64,000 bases of DNA from Cutaneotrichosporon cavernicola (taxonomy: Eukaryota > Basidiomycota > Tremellomycetes > Trichosporonales > Trichosporonaceae), in assembly GCF_030864355.1 (NCBI RefSeq), contig NC_083395.1, forward strand, positions 1,302,001 through 1,366,000, written 5' to 3'. The notes under the pieces are model-generated. The model was given only the letters and a program-made list of their open reading frames with translations. It ran no database searches and was not told where the DNA came from. Positions within the stretch are counted from its first letter, which is position 1. Every line of letters starts with the position of its first letter. This document shows positions 20,401 through 31,470 of this stretch, in pieces. The translations under genes were made by a program, and so were the position numbers.

Positions 20401-23267
20401 AGCAGACTCTCAGAGAGGCGATCAGCGCTGGCCTCAATGAGGACGAGTGCTGGCGCCTGCTGGTCCAGATGCTTCAAGCCCTGGCACACATGTCGACGTC
20501 GGGCATCGTCCATCGCGACCTGAAGCCATCCAACATTCTTTTAGACGCTAACGGGAATGTCAAGATTGCGGATTTCGGCCTCTCCGTGAGCTGCTCCTGC
20601 TTTGAGACGCTAACTTGGTTCAGACGACGGATCTGCCCGCGGCAGACTTACCTATTGGCCAGATGGAGCTGTCCACTGAGGATGTCGATCGCACCTCAAA
20701 CATCGGCACGAGCTCGTACATTGCGCCCGAGGTGCTCGTCTCCAAGTCATACAACGAGAAGGCAAGTTAAGAAGTTTGTCCACAGCTGACGACCAGGCCG
20801 ACATGTACTCTCTTGGCGTCATATTCTTTGAGATGTGCTATGCCTTCAAAACTGGCATGGAACGCGTTAACGTGCTCGGTGCACTCCGTTCCAAAGACGT
20901 GGTCTTCCCAGATGAGTGGCCTCCCAGCAAGATGCCCAAGCAGCGCGAGATCATCTCGTTGCTGATGTGCCACGACCCATCCATGCGCCCTCAAGCAACG
21001 CAGTTGCTTAGCGGTCCGCTAGTGCCCACGATCAACATGGGCGAGCAGTTCTACGACAGCGTCATTGCCGGTGGGTTGCGAGTCTCGTTCTGAACTGACA
21101 AGCAGAAATCACCAACCCGCGCTCAGAGAAATACCCCGCACTGATCGATGCCCTGTTCGAGACGGACGCCAAGTCCAAGTACCACATGGACAACCGTACC
21201 GAGGACTACACGTACGACAACGAGCACGACGATACCCTCTTCTCGTGGCAGACTGTTGTCAATGGCCGGATCAAGAAGTTGTTCCGTCGCCATGGTGCCA
21301 TGGAGGTGTACCTCCCGCTGCTGCTGCCGGAAACGACCCTTCTCAAACCCTATCCAGAACGCTCCCCAGTGCGACTGCTCGACTCGGGCGGCAGGTTTGT
21401 GAGGCTACCGTCGTCCAATCTCGTTGGCATGGCTCGTTCCACTTCACGCCAGAGGATTGAACGTATCAAGCGCTATGCCGCCACTCAGCGCTATACCGAG
21501 CTCCCAGCAGGAGGCCAGCCCGGCACGCACACTGAGCTGTGGTGAGTTCTGCTGCCACATGTCCTGGGGTCCAGCTGACATCTGCTTCGAGATCATCTCA
21601 CCCGTTCGGTCGCTGGCTGCGGAGGTCGAGTTACTGGAACTCATGGATTGCGTCGTCCTAGAATGTCTGGGGCCTAAACAGAGTGCGGTGGTGGACTACG
21701 AGTTCCACGTCAGCCACGAGAGCAGTGAGTCTGGAGGACGGTATGTTGCTTACGGACAGTTCTCGCCGCGCTGCTCTCTACTTGCCCATCCCAAATGCGC
21801 TCCAAAGTCCTCAAGGCTTTCAAGGGACCTGCGACTGGTGTCGCGTTTGGTCACTCACGGCCGTCGCTTTCATCGATCTCAGGGCTTCCCTCTAACTGCA
21901 TTTACGATATCGAAAAGGTCAGCCCCGTGGATGAGTTTGACGCCGTCAAGGAGGTGCTGGAGGAAACGTATCCGCAGTTGAGGCGCAAGTTTGCCTTCGC
22001 TTTTGAAGAGATTCAGACCACGATCCGCCTCGCTCGCTCCAGTGGCGTGAAGCGTAAGATTCTCTTCAGACCCACTCTGTCCAAACACTGCGAGTATTAC
22101 CGTGGTGGTATTATGTTCGAGTGCGTGCGCAACAGCAAGCACAGTGAGGTCCTTGGGTACGGTGGACGTCATGACTCGTTGCTCGACCACTTCAAGGACC
22201 CAGGAATCATCTCCCGGCCGGTGCACGGCGTCAACCTCTCCATCGCCTCTGACATGCTTACTCGCATGGTACGCAAGCAGGAGCTTGCCAACGCCAAAGA
22301 TCTGTTGTCCAAGAAGAAGAATGCAGACGAACGGTCGTTTGGCGTCTGGGCACCGAATGTAAGTGAATGCGTGAAGAGGTTGGTAACCCCAGCGCTGCGA
22401 TGTTTACGTCTCGTCAACCTCAGCAGTCACCATCGGCGAGCGCCTCGCGATGTGCGGACAGCTCTGGCGAGCGGGGATTAGAGCCGACCTGCAGTACGAC
22501 GATGGCCGCACGCTTCAGCAAGTGATCGAGGAGTGCATGGACCAGAGTATCCTCTACGTCGTCATCATCCGAGGCCACAGGGACGAAGCCAAAGTGATCC
22601 GTGTCCTGACTGGCAAGAACTCGGAAGAGTCAGTCTCCGAGGATAAGCTCGTCGGGTGGCTCCGGGCCGCTATCGACGGCCAGCGCCGCATCGACCAGGC
22701 GTATGCCGATGGTACGACTCCGATAGTCAAGAACCAGGCCAAGGAGGCGCAGGAACAGCAGCTCACAACACGCGTGACCAACGTGGAAATCAACCTTGTC
22801 CTGCCGCCCGAGCCGTTCACCACACGTGGCGTCAAGAACAAGGCTACTCGCAAGTACCGTCACGGCACCAAATCGGTGTACTATGAGAAGGGTGGGTTCT
22901 GCGTAGGCTTCAGCACTGACTCAAGCGGACGAATTCGCGGCTAGCGTCAAGTCTACACTGCCGGTCATCGGTGTCGACCTTGCTCCCGACTTGCTGTCAA
23001 CAATGGCCTTGGAGACAGCGTGGATCACGGACGACGAGGCGTGGCGCACCCTCACGCAGCCTGCCCTCCCAAACTCGGAGCGCGGGTATGCCGCAGAGGT
23101 GCGCCGTGCCGTTGTCGAACACGCCAAGAGCACGGGTGGCTGCGTTTGGCTGTTCTCTGTGCGCGATGCGCGGGTGAGTGAAGGGTTGTCCAATCGACTG
23201 GCCCGTTTAGCGAGCTGACTCGCAGGGGTTCCTCCTGCAGCTCCCGGCTGCGCCCAACCATCGATAG
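17463..23267 (+). CDS. GCN2: GCN2-like eIF2-alpha kinase
   Basis: Twenty-one exons: 17463-17525, 17681-17812, 17853-17990, 18058-18174, 18209-18826, 18862-18925, 18959-19109, 19146-19288, 19323-19472, 19506-19672, 19726-19792, 19831-20585, 20624-20761, 20797-21070, 21106-21541, about 21592-21724, 21760-21837, 21883-22358, 22393-22891, 22926-23173, 23226-23267; about 1629 residues. Domain order is diagnostic of Gcn2: RWD (LAILRSIFGDDW), a degenerate pseudokinase, an active kinase (GKGGFGEVV from 582, AIKK, HRDLKPSN from 831, DFGLS) with an Asp-rich insert, a HisRS-like domain, and a C-terminal ribosome/dimer segment ending WLFSVRDARGFLL. It senses uncharged tRNA/ribosome stalling and phosphorylates eIF2-alpha. 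The intron at 20762 begins GC, the only in-frame solution. The exon 15/16 joint cannot be made in frame with canonical sites: one base is missing. Otherwise all phases agree. Confidence 0.9.
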
Positions 23268-23441
23268 ACATGTATACTTGTTCGTGGATCCTTGACGGAT
23301 TGATTACCCAGCAATATTACAGCTTACCCCAATGTATATGCACATGTGTTGCCCCCTCCAAGGTATTCCAAATATCCCAAACAAGCTCTGCGCGCCGCGT
23401 GGTGGGCCATTACATAATGTCAGACCAACTCTCCATCCGTT

Positions 23442-25814
23442 CTACGTCCTAAACTGCGTGAGGTCGGGATTCCAGCCTGCGTTCCCTGCCCAATCCGATC
23501 CAAAGCCCCATAACGCGCTATCGCCAGCGGCAGTGTTATCGTTGAGCAGCCAGTCGAGGCTTGGCGCGAGGTCGTTGGGCGGCATATCTAGCGGCAGTTC
23601 AAAGGGCATATCGTCAAACAGGGCAGTGTTGAACCCCAGATCCAGAGCGCGCGCGGGGACAGTTGGCTGGGCGAGGCTGGGCGCAAAGTTTGTGAGGGAC
23701 AGCAGGTCAGTTCCCAGTGGGCTCTGGTTGACGTTGGGCGCGTCGAGACACAGACCGAGGAGGAACGAGCCGTAGAACTGCGCGTAGCTGTCTGGCCCGT
23801 CGCCACTAGGTGCCATGGCCAGCGCAACGCTTTTGACCAGCTCGGTTGACGCTGCCCGGTCCAACTGGAGTCAGTATTCTTGCTAGCTACCCACACCGTC
23901 CAGCGAGCCAGTAGGGTTGTCCGAAACGTACTCGTAGTAGCAACACCGCGGCCCAGCTCAACATCCCACATACTGTGCGGATGATGTGTTGCATCCGCAA
24001 TCCAAATGCCTCGAGGACGTAGGTGAGATCGGCGCGAGCGTTGTGTATCACCACTTCTGGGGGAGCATTACTCGCCGTGATAATTAGGAGGTTGATGTGA
24101 TGCCGCAACACGCGCATCATGTTCATTGGTTCTGGGCGTTAGCTCCGGCCCCACTCTCCTCACCTGCAGCCGCTAGTTCGGGGGTTAGCCACTCATCCAA
24201 CCATTGCTCTAGCATCACGCTTGTGCCCTCGCGTACCCCGTTGGCCAGGTATGCGCGCGGGACGGCGCGGAGTTGGTCGCGTGCGTCGCGCTCGATCCGC
24301 CGCAACTCGAGGTATCCCACCACCATCCGATCTCCGTGCGTTGCGAACGGGTGTTCCAACCACCGCCGCATCGCGGCCGCGTCGGGAAACTCGTGGATCA
24401 AAAATGGTTTTCCCGATGTCGCGGCCAGCGAACGGTCCTGGATGAAGAGGGCGCACCAGGTGCGAATCTTGTCGCGATGAAACCTGGTATCAGCACGCCT
24501 CAAGCTTGGGACTAACCGCTGTGTTTCCTCATCTCCTTCGCTGGGTGAGAGGCGGTTCAGTCCCAGCTCGAGCGCCATGTTAATCGCCAGAGCGAGGAGC
24601 ATGCGGCTCCGATCATCCACGATACGGGCTGGACATATGGGCCATAAAAGGAGCACCATGAGGCCGAGTACAATCTCGGCACTCTTGGCATTCCGGGCGA
24701 GGACAGTCATGAGTACCCGCTCAGCGTGGGCGTACAGCCTTGGTGCGACTTGGCGTTCGGTACTCAGTGACGCTGCGGCCAGAACTGCGGTGGTGAGCAG
24801 TGCACTCCTCGCCCGTAAATTGGGGAGCGTGTGGATGTGACGGTCCATGAACCCGATCTGAGGTGCGTTGTTGTCAAAGTACCGGCTCACGAGCAGAGTG
24901 GCAAACTCCTCATCCACGACACCCCTTGAAATTGGATCCAACACGGCCGCGACGTCGCGCTTGGCCGCGCCTGGCCGATGACGGAAATATGTCCTGCGCC
25001 GTGCGCTTGCCGCGGCGAGCTGGGCGCCTGTCCACCCCGGAACACCGTGTCCAACACTTGCGGCCGGGAGGGAGGAGCCAATGTCGGAAAGGACTCGGAG
25101 GGAGGAGCCGATATCGGAGAGGACTCGGAGGGGATGTTCATCAGGGTCAGGCGAGGCGCGTGCGCTGTCGACAACGAGGTCGGCGTCGTATGGTGGCGAG
25201 ACGGGCTCGACGTCGGGGTCGGACGTGCGGCTGGTGTCAGGTGGAGATGGTACAGGGTCGACACCTGTGTGGGTCAAGACATGTCGAGCTCACCGTCTCT
25301 TCGGTGACCGCAAGACGCTCATCTCGGCTTCCGTCTGTGCGACCTCCTCAGCCATGGCAGCAGGGCTTAGTGCGCTCTTCCGGATCCGGTCCAGCGCGGC
25401 CTGGACATGCGCTACGCTCTTCTCGAGTCCTGTCTTCTTACTGCCGTCAGCGGCCCCCCTGATGCATCGTACTTCCGCGATCCTAATACACGTCCGCGGC
25501 GCGACTTGACAACCTCGCACTCGATGGACAGGGCCGTACAGCGGTCGCATGACCCGTCACCGCTGCGGCGACACTTGGACTTGAGGCGACGGCATCTGCG
25601 TTAGCTGAGTCGGGTGGAGACGCACTGCAGACACGCTGCTGAAGCACGCTGCCGCGTACTTGCTGACGATGAGCCTGGTGTGAGAGCGTGCCAAAGTGGA
25701 ACCTCCACCCACCTTCACCATCCGCGTCGAGGACAAAGTTGAGGTCAACAGATGGTGAACGACCTGCACGTTAAAGACGTCCGTGCCAGCCTTACTTGTT
25801 TCCTTGGGTGGCAT
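23442..25814 (-). CDS. Zn2Cys6 fungal transcription factor
   Basis: Nine exons: 25814-25796, 25763-25713, 25674-25626, 25595-25473, 25440-25294, 25230-24517, 24483-24164, 24131-23932, 23864-23442; 2046 nt, 681 residues. The binuclear zinc cluster is built only after splicing: ACLQC joined by a 30-nt intron to RRLKSKC, then GDGSCDRCTALSIEC, giving C-x2-C-x6-C-x7-C-x2-C-x6-C. A basic linker (VVKSRRGR) follows. The middle region (AVLDPISRGVVDEEFATLLVSRYFDNNAP...) is the fungal-specific TF domain. The tail is acidic and Asn/Asp-rich, a likely activation region. It is a nuclear regulator of unknown targets. An imperfect 30-base tandem duplication adds ten residues (RVLSDIGSSL) in the linker. The gene starts only 195 bases from the end of the FANCM gene and converges with GCN2, 174 bases away. 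Confidence 0.85.
25071..25130 (-). repeat. Imperfect 30-bp tandem duplication inside the Zn2Cys6 gene
   Basis: Two copies (25071-25100 and 25101-25130) differ at three positions. In frame, they encode a doubled RVLSDIGSSL segment in the linker between zinc cluster and regulatory domain. Being a multiple of three, it is readily tolerated. Confidence 0.9.
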
Positions 25815-26009
25815 GTTGTGGGGGATGGTGGACTGCACAAAGGTAAACAGCGGGGTAGATAGCCCGGCTATCTAGAATGATGCCGGCAACTTTCCAGCCG
25901 AACCTCCACCTACATTGTCCACTCGAAAGCACAAACTCAAGACGTCTAGCCGCAAACGAGACACCTTGAATGATTTAGATCTGCACATGCTACACACACG
26001 CACTACTAG

Positions 26010-29000
26010 CTACAGTCTGAGAGCGTCGCTCCGCTGCGACGAATCAAACCCCACGTCCTCGTCGTCATCACACACAAAGCTGCCGAGCTGGTATTCGTTC
26101 TCACTACTCCGGTCCCGCTCGTCATCCGAAAGCAAGACGGGCTTGCGCGCCTTTGCAAGGAACGCCGGATGGCGGTCCCGTGACGCGAACGCCAGACCTG
26201 CTGGGCTACCCACCTGCGTCGACAGACCTGCGCGGTACATCGCACGTTGGTTGTACCCACGGGGTGCTTGGGTAGGTTGGAAGTCGCCCGCAAAGAGGCG
26301 GTCTGACTCGTCTTCCTCGCCCGAGCTCTCGTCCGAGCTCTCGGAACCCGACACGCCGACATCGATGTCCAGGTACTGCGCCAGATCCAGCCGAGGGTGC
26401 GAGCGACGAGCATGACGTTCCACAGTTGGGCTTGTATCGGGGTCCATGGCTGGCGATGAGGGAGGCCGACGACGAAGGCGCTGCAGAGGACGCGGGCCCG
26501 GGCTGTCCTGCTCACTTGAAGGCAGAGCCACACGTCGACCCCCCCGACGCACTGGGAACGGTGTTGGCTCAGTGCCACCAGTGGAGGGCGTCTGCCCAGT
26601 ATGACGGAAGAGTGGGGTCTCGTGAACTACACTGGGACGAGTGGGTGAGGAGGGTACTGGTGGAGGTGCCATGTTGGAGAGCCGAGTCGCGGAGTGTGAG
26701 GGAAAGGTGCGCGGTGGGTGCGGTGACGCCGTCGGCTCTACAAGCTCGAGTTCCTCATCGCTGCTTAAACTCAGGTCGATCTGGCTGAAGCCGGCGATCT
26801 CGGCAGCGCGTGGCGACAGCTTTTCGTTGACAGGCGCAGTGCTATACGCATGTGGAGAGGAGGGCGGAGTTCCACGCGCCGGTGACGAGGTACGCCCACG
26901 GAGTGGTCCCTGGGTGTTGAAGAAATCTAACGCTCTGCGGTTGAGGTCATCGCGTTTGCGCTCGAACGCCTCGGCTTCGATCGCCTGCTCCTCGGCGCGC
27001 GTCAATGTCTTGGGCTCCGAGGACGAGTTGGGCCCTGACGATTTGACCCTCTTTGAACCTCGTGTCCGCGCCGTCGACTTCTTGTGCCCCCCGCGCGAGG
27101 ACGCAGCGCCCGTATTCTGGAACCCGTTCTCGGCCTCGTCCATGAGACTCGACTCCTCGAGCGACCCTTCCTCCTCCGACTCCGAATCGCCTCGCCCCCG
27201 TTTCTTGCGGTTCGACGTGCCCTCCTTGAGCAACTGCGCCACTGACTTGAATCCCTCGTACCCAGGAGGCACCCCTGAGACACGCTTCTTCTTGGCTGGT
27301 GCCGCCTTCTTCGACTTGCCTCCGCTTTTGCCGTTTTGGGGTTGGGAGGCCGCCGGTAGCATCCGTCCTTGCTCTGCCGGATCCCAAGGGTCGATCTCCA
27401 TTTCCTTCTCAATACACTCTGGGAACTTTGGGGGTAGGAGACGCTCGACGTCTTCAAATAGCTCGAGGTTGCGGCTGTGAAGAATCTCCTCCTGGATGTC
27501 ACGATGAGTTTGCTGTGCCGTTTCCCAGTTGAGGTCCTCGCGGCCCTCAGACATGAGAACGTGAACTCGCCCATCGCGCTTACGCCCAGTGCGGCCGATT
27601 CGTTGCAGCAGCTTAATTGACTGCTTGGGCATGTCATAGATGACGACAAAATCGACCTCGCCGATGTCGAGGCCTTCCTCCCCGATAGAAGTTGCCACGA
27701 GGATGTTGAACTTGCCTTCCTTGAACTCCTCGATTGTCTCACGTAAGCGCTGAGCTCAAGTCCAAGGAACCTCACCCTCTTTTGCTCCTTCTGAGTGAAC
27801 CCTTGGTCCTTGGCCAGCTTGCCCTGGGACTGGCCAACAAACTTGGTGGCCTTGAGCAAGTGAGGGTGTTCGTTCAGCATGTCCTGCCTTGTGAGCTTCA
27901 TGGGCGCAGGTGTGCGAGCACGCGAGCTCACTCACAACAAGCTCTAGAACACACTCCCGGAACGAGCAGAAAACCATTGCCCGGGTGTTGTTGGGGATTC
28001 CATGTTCCTTCTCATCTTCCTCCGCTTGCGCGAAATGCGCCAGAAGCTCGAATGTCAGATGAGTTCGAGATAACGTGGGCTCACCAGCTCTAACGTCTTC
28101 TGCATCTTGGGATGGGAGTCGACAAGCGTTTTGCCATCGCGATGCCTTCTAATGTCGTTCATCTCCCCCTCGACGTCATGGATGAGACGCTGGAACTCAA
28201 TGTTGTTTCGCAAACTCATGGCGCCACCCCGCGAATTCCCAGCCTTGCCCTTGGATGTGGGTTCGCCGGCTACCTCCATGGCACAAGTATGAAACATGCC
28301 AATGGAGAACTCCAACTGCAACGTCAGCGTCGGTTCTGCACACTATAGCTGACCAGATAGGCCATGGCGCGGCACATCTTGTCGAGGTTGTTAAGCGTCC
28401 CAATCGCCCACTTCAGACCGGAGGTCGGGTCCCGTGAAATCTCTAAGCGCCTTGAGGTAACACGGAACGTCTTGAGACGCTTAGCATCAAGATCACGTTC
28501 CGTCAAGACGTGTCGCTCAACGAGCTTCTGGATAATTGGCTACGGTGAACACCTGGAATCGTGAATAACTGTACCTTCATCAGCGCAGCCCAACGATCTC
28601 TGAGTTCGATGATAATGGGCCCCATTAAAATGACGTGCTTCTCTGTCCGCTTCTTGTTAGCTCTGTCTGAGACAAAGACATTACTTTTTGGTTCATGTAT
28701 TGCCGCACCTCTGGTGACTCGGATTCGCGAATCTCGATGCGACTGATGTGCAACGCATCGACAACACCTTGGACTTTGGGCACATCGTTTCCTGGAGTGG
28801 CAGTGAGGGCCAGTACGCGGAAATATGGGTTTTGGGCCGTGATGAGGGCGAGGATTGTTGTGTACGCGTAGGAGCCCGAAGCTCTATGTGCTTCGTCTGC
28901 AAGTCAGCTACGGAGCTTGGCGTCAACTAACCAAACACTGCCAAGACAATGTCTCGCGGGTCCACAGCTCCGCGGCGCAGGTCATTATCCAGAGTCTGTG

Positions 29001-30132
29001 GTGTGCAGTAGAAAACACGCCGCTCATCCCACTGTGATTAGCTCCCTCACAAACGGGAATTGCCTCACCATCACGTCTCGTTTCTTGGCTGGCATGCTCT
29101 GCCCGGTCATAACCGCCGCATCTTGACTTGGGATGCCACAAGTTAGCTGACACGCTTCGATCTGCTGGTTGACGAGAGGACGCGTGGGGGCAAGGAAGAC
29201 AATCTTGCCAGTAGGAAACCAGCGGTAGACTATCGCGTCAGCTGACGTCAGGTCTTGTGGGGCTCACAATTCAGCATAACCACGCCTGCGACGAAGGTTT
29301 TGCCAAGACCGGTTGGTAGTGCGACGAGAGTATTGTCCGTGAAGCACGAGCGGATAATGTCATACTGGTACGAGCGTTTGGGATGGTTGGTGGGATAGAG
29401 GTAGGTGCCAACTGTGGACTGCACGTAGTGGTGTTTCTGCGGCTCGTACGGCTTAGCTGTTGTCAGCTTCTACTGGGACTTGTCGAGCTCACAAGTGTCC
29501 ACGAGCGGCGTCGGGTCGGGCGCGAGAGGCTCGTCAGAGTCTTCATCGTCGTTGCCCTCGTCATCGTCATCGTCATCGCCATAACGCGCCCTCGCCGTTC
29601 CCTTCCTTTTCTTCTTCACCGCCACCTTCCGTCGACCAGATGCAGCGAAGCCGGTGCGGTCCCATCGCTTGCCCTTGGTGTACGGGTTCTCGCGGCGAAA
29701 GTTCAGGTGGGTCTGGAGCATGTTTCCCGACATGGTGCGTGCAAAGGTGCGTTGGCGCGAGATGCCAGAGGAAGTAAGGATGGTAGTTCCTTTAGTTCGG
29801 GTAGCCAGGTCAATCTGCTCGAGTGACTCAGCAGTGAAGCTCATGTCACCGTAATCGTCGCTTGAAGGGTGCGGTGCGGGCCGAGGTAAGCGCAGGCCGA
29901 GAGCAGCGGCGCGACGTGACGCCCCAGAGCTCGTATTGCCAATACGCGATGGACCGGCTTGAGCATTCTGGAGGAAGGGTGGGGCCCGCAGTTGAGGAGA
30001 GGAAGCGACGATGGAGGGATTACGCGTCGATGTTGGTGGGGTAACCTTGCCTTCAATGTCGTCGAGCTGGCGGAGGAAGGAGTCATCGACGGCGAAGTCG
30101 ACATCGAAATCGTCAAAGTCGGAGTCTGACAT
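26010..30132 (-). CDS. MPH1: Mph1/FANCM-family DEAH DNA helicase
   Basis: Eleven exons: 30132-29493, 29456-29268, 29229-29069, 29031-28932, 28896-28685, 28652-28575, 28527-28354, 28315-28085, 28046-27936, 27883-27776, 27737-26010; 3732 nt, 1243 residues. The N-terminus is acidic (MSDSDFDDFDVDFAVDD). Helicase motifs follow: Q-like YQYDIIRSC, motif I PTGLGKT (261-267), Ia APTRPLVNQQ, II DEAH (from 364), III LTATPG, then the helical insert typical of Mph1/FANCM/Hef, then IV-VI (MVFCSFRE, ATSIGEEGLDIGEVD, QRIGRTGR). These enzymes remodel stalled forks and D-loops and suppress crossovers. The last ~450 residues are disordered, Ser/acidic-rich with basic patches. No nuclease domain follows, as expected for fungi. 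Ten introns, eight of them 32-38 nt, support the model. Confidence 0.92.
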
Positions 30133-31470
30133 GGTTATAGTTAAAAGGGGTTGGTCATGCTTGAGGAAAAGGGGGGGAAGGCAAAGCTGAGTGCTCTGAG
30201 GAGGTAACAAGATGGAGGAGGAGGAGGGTCAAGTCAACAGTCAACATGGGTGACCCGATCAGGCCCATCAGGTGAGGTGAGGTGTGTAAAGCCACGTGGT
30301 CATCAAAACAACCTCCACTTCCCCGCGGGGAAACAACAGGCTTAGCAGCTAGTTAAGGAAGCCATTTGTTTTGGGAATTGGAATTTGGCTAATACTTTTG
30401 GATAAACTGATTCCTCGGATGCACCCTCAAGATTGTCTAGATCGTTTGGTTGCCTTTGTCACTGATCAACAAGCTGTTGGCTGGATGGTCCGGTCCGTCC
30501 ACGATCGTGCACGGTGGATTCCCGGCAAAAGGAAAGAGTCGGGTAGTGGGGTAATCGGGTAGACAAGAGGTCTGAACTTGTAAATACGGATAGTCTAGAT
30601 CTGTATTTGTTTACTCTTAAACTCGCATCCAAGACTCGCATCCATGCCACGTAGATCGGTCAACATTTCCTGACAAGTTTTTATCATTTCTTAAACTCAA
30701 TATCCTTGTGCTCGGTCCTCAATCATATGTAAACTAAGCAATGAACCCCCAAAGAATATCGGGTCCGATTTTGATTATGCTTTCCAAGGGCATATACAAC
30801 TGCCGTCTGCAATTTCTTCTCAGGGCTTGAAACAGCTGTCAATGCTGCTCGTGACCAACGACGACCAAGTCAGCCCTTGCGTAACAATACTTTGGCCGCC
30901 TAGATTATTGTGAATGAGGATTATGAGCAACCTTCAAACGCTCAAAAGTTATGAAGAACGGTATTCAGGGATGAATTGATGCATGTCTGTGTTTACATTG
31001 CTCGATCCAGTGGGATCCAGGCATGCCGATCTTGCCGATCTCTACATACTGGAAATGTTGCTGTTTCAAAAAGAATAACAAAGGTTGGCCCAGAATCTGA
31101 TTTTGCACCGCAACCCCACCAGAGAATGGGAATATTCAACAAGACTATTGTTCCACAAACCTAATACCACTGCCGCACGTCCACAGCGGAGCTATGTCCT
31201 ATTCGCGTCCGATAACTCACGGACCAATGGCCACCATTACCCACGATCCGCTCGCCCCCCCCGGTGTCCTCCATTGCCTCATTGCACTCGTCGCCCTCAT
31301 CGCCCCCGTAACCTCGAAAGCCCTAATGGTCCCATATTGAAAACGGAGCGAAAATGAAACAAAGACTGATCAACCTCTTAACCTACCTCTTCGCCAACCA
31401 CGTCACTGAAACTCATCAACAAGTTCATTCTGTGAGATCGAGTGGCGGTCACTAGCTGACAGCCAGTCCA
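30133..31470. other. Divergent intergenic region, FANCM to PLP enzyme
   Basis: About 1.3 kb between divergent genes and visibly more AT-rich than the coding DNA. An intron-like end (CTAGCTGACAGCCAG, to 31466) sits four bases before the PLP-enzyme ATG and may be a 5'-UTR intron with donor GTGAG at 31432. No coding frame is supported. Confidence 0.45.

Noticed and set aside
25596..25621. 26-nt intron giving CSAC in the zinc cluster
   Set aside because: The alternative donor four bases earlier on the coding strand, giving a 30-nt intron and CLQC, also keeps the upstream exons in frame back to an ATG, so it was preferred.
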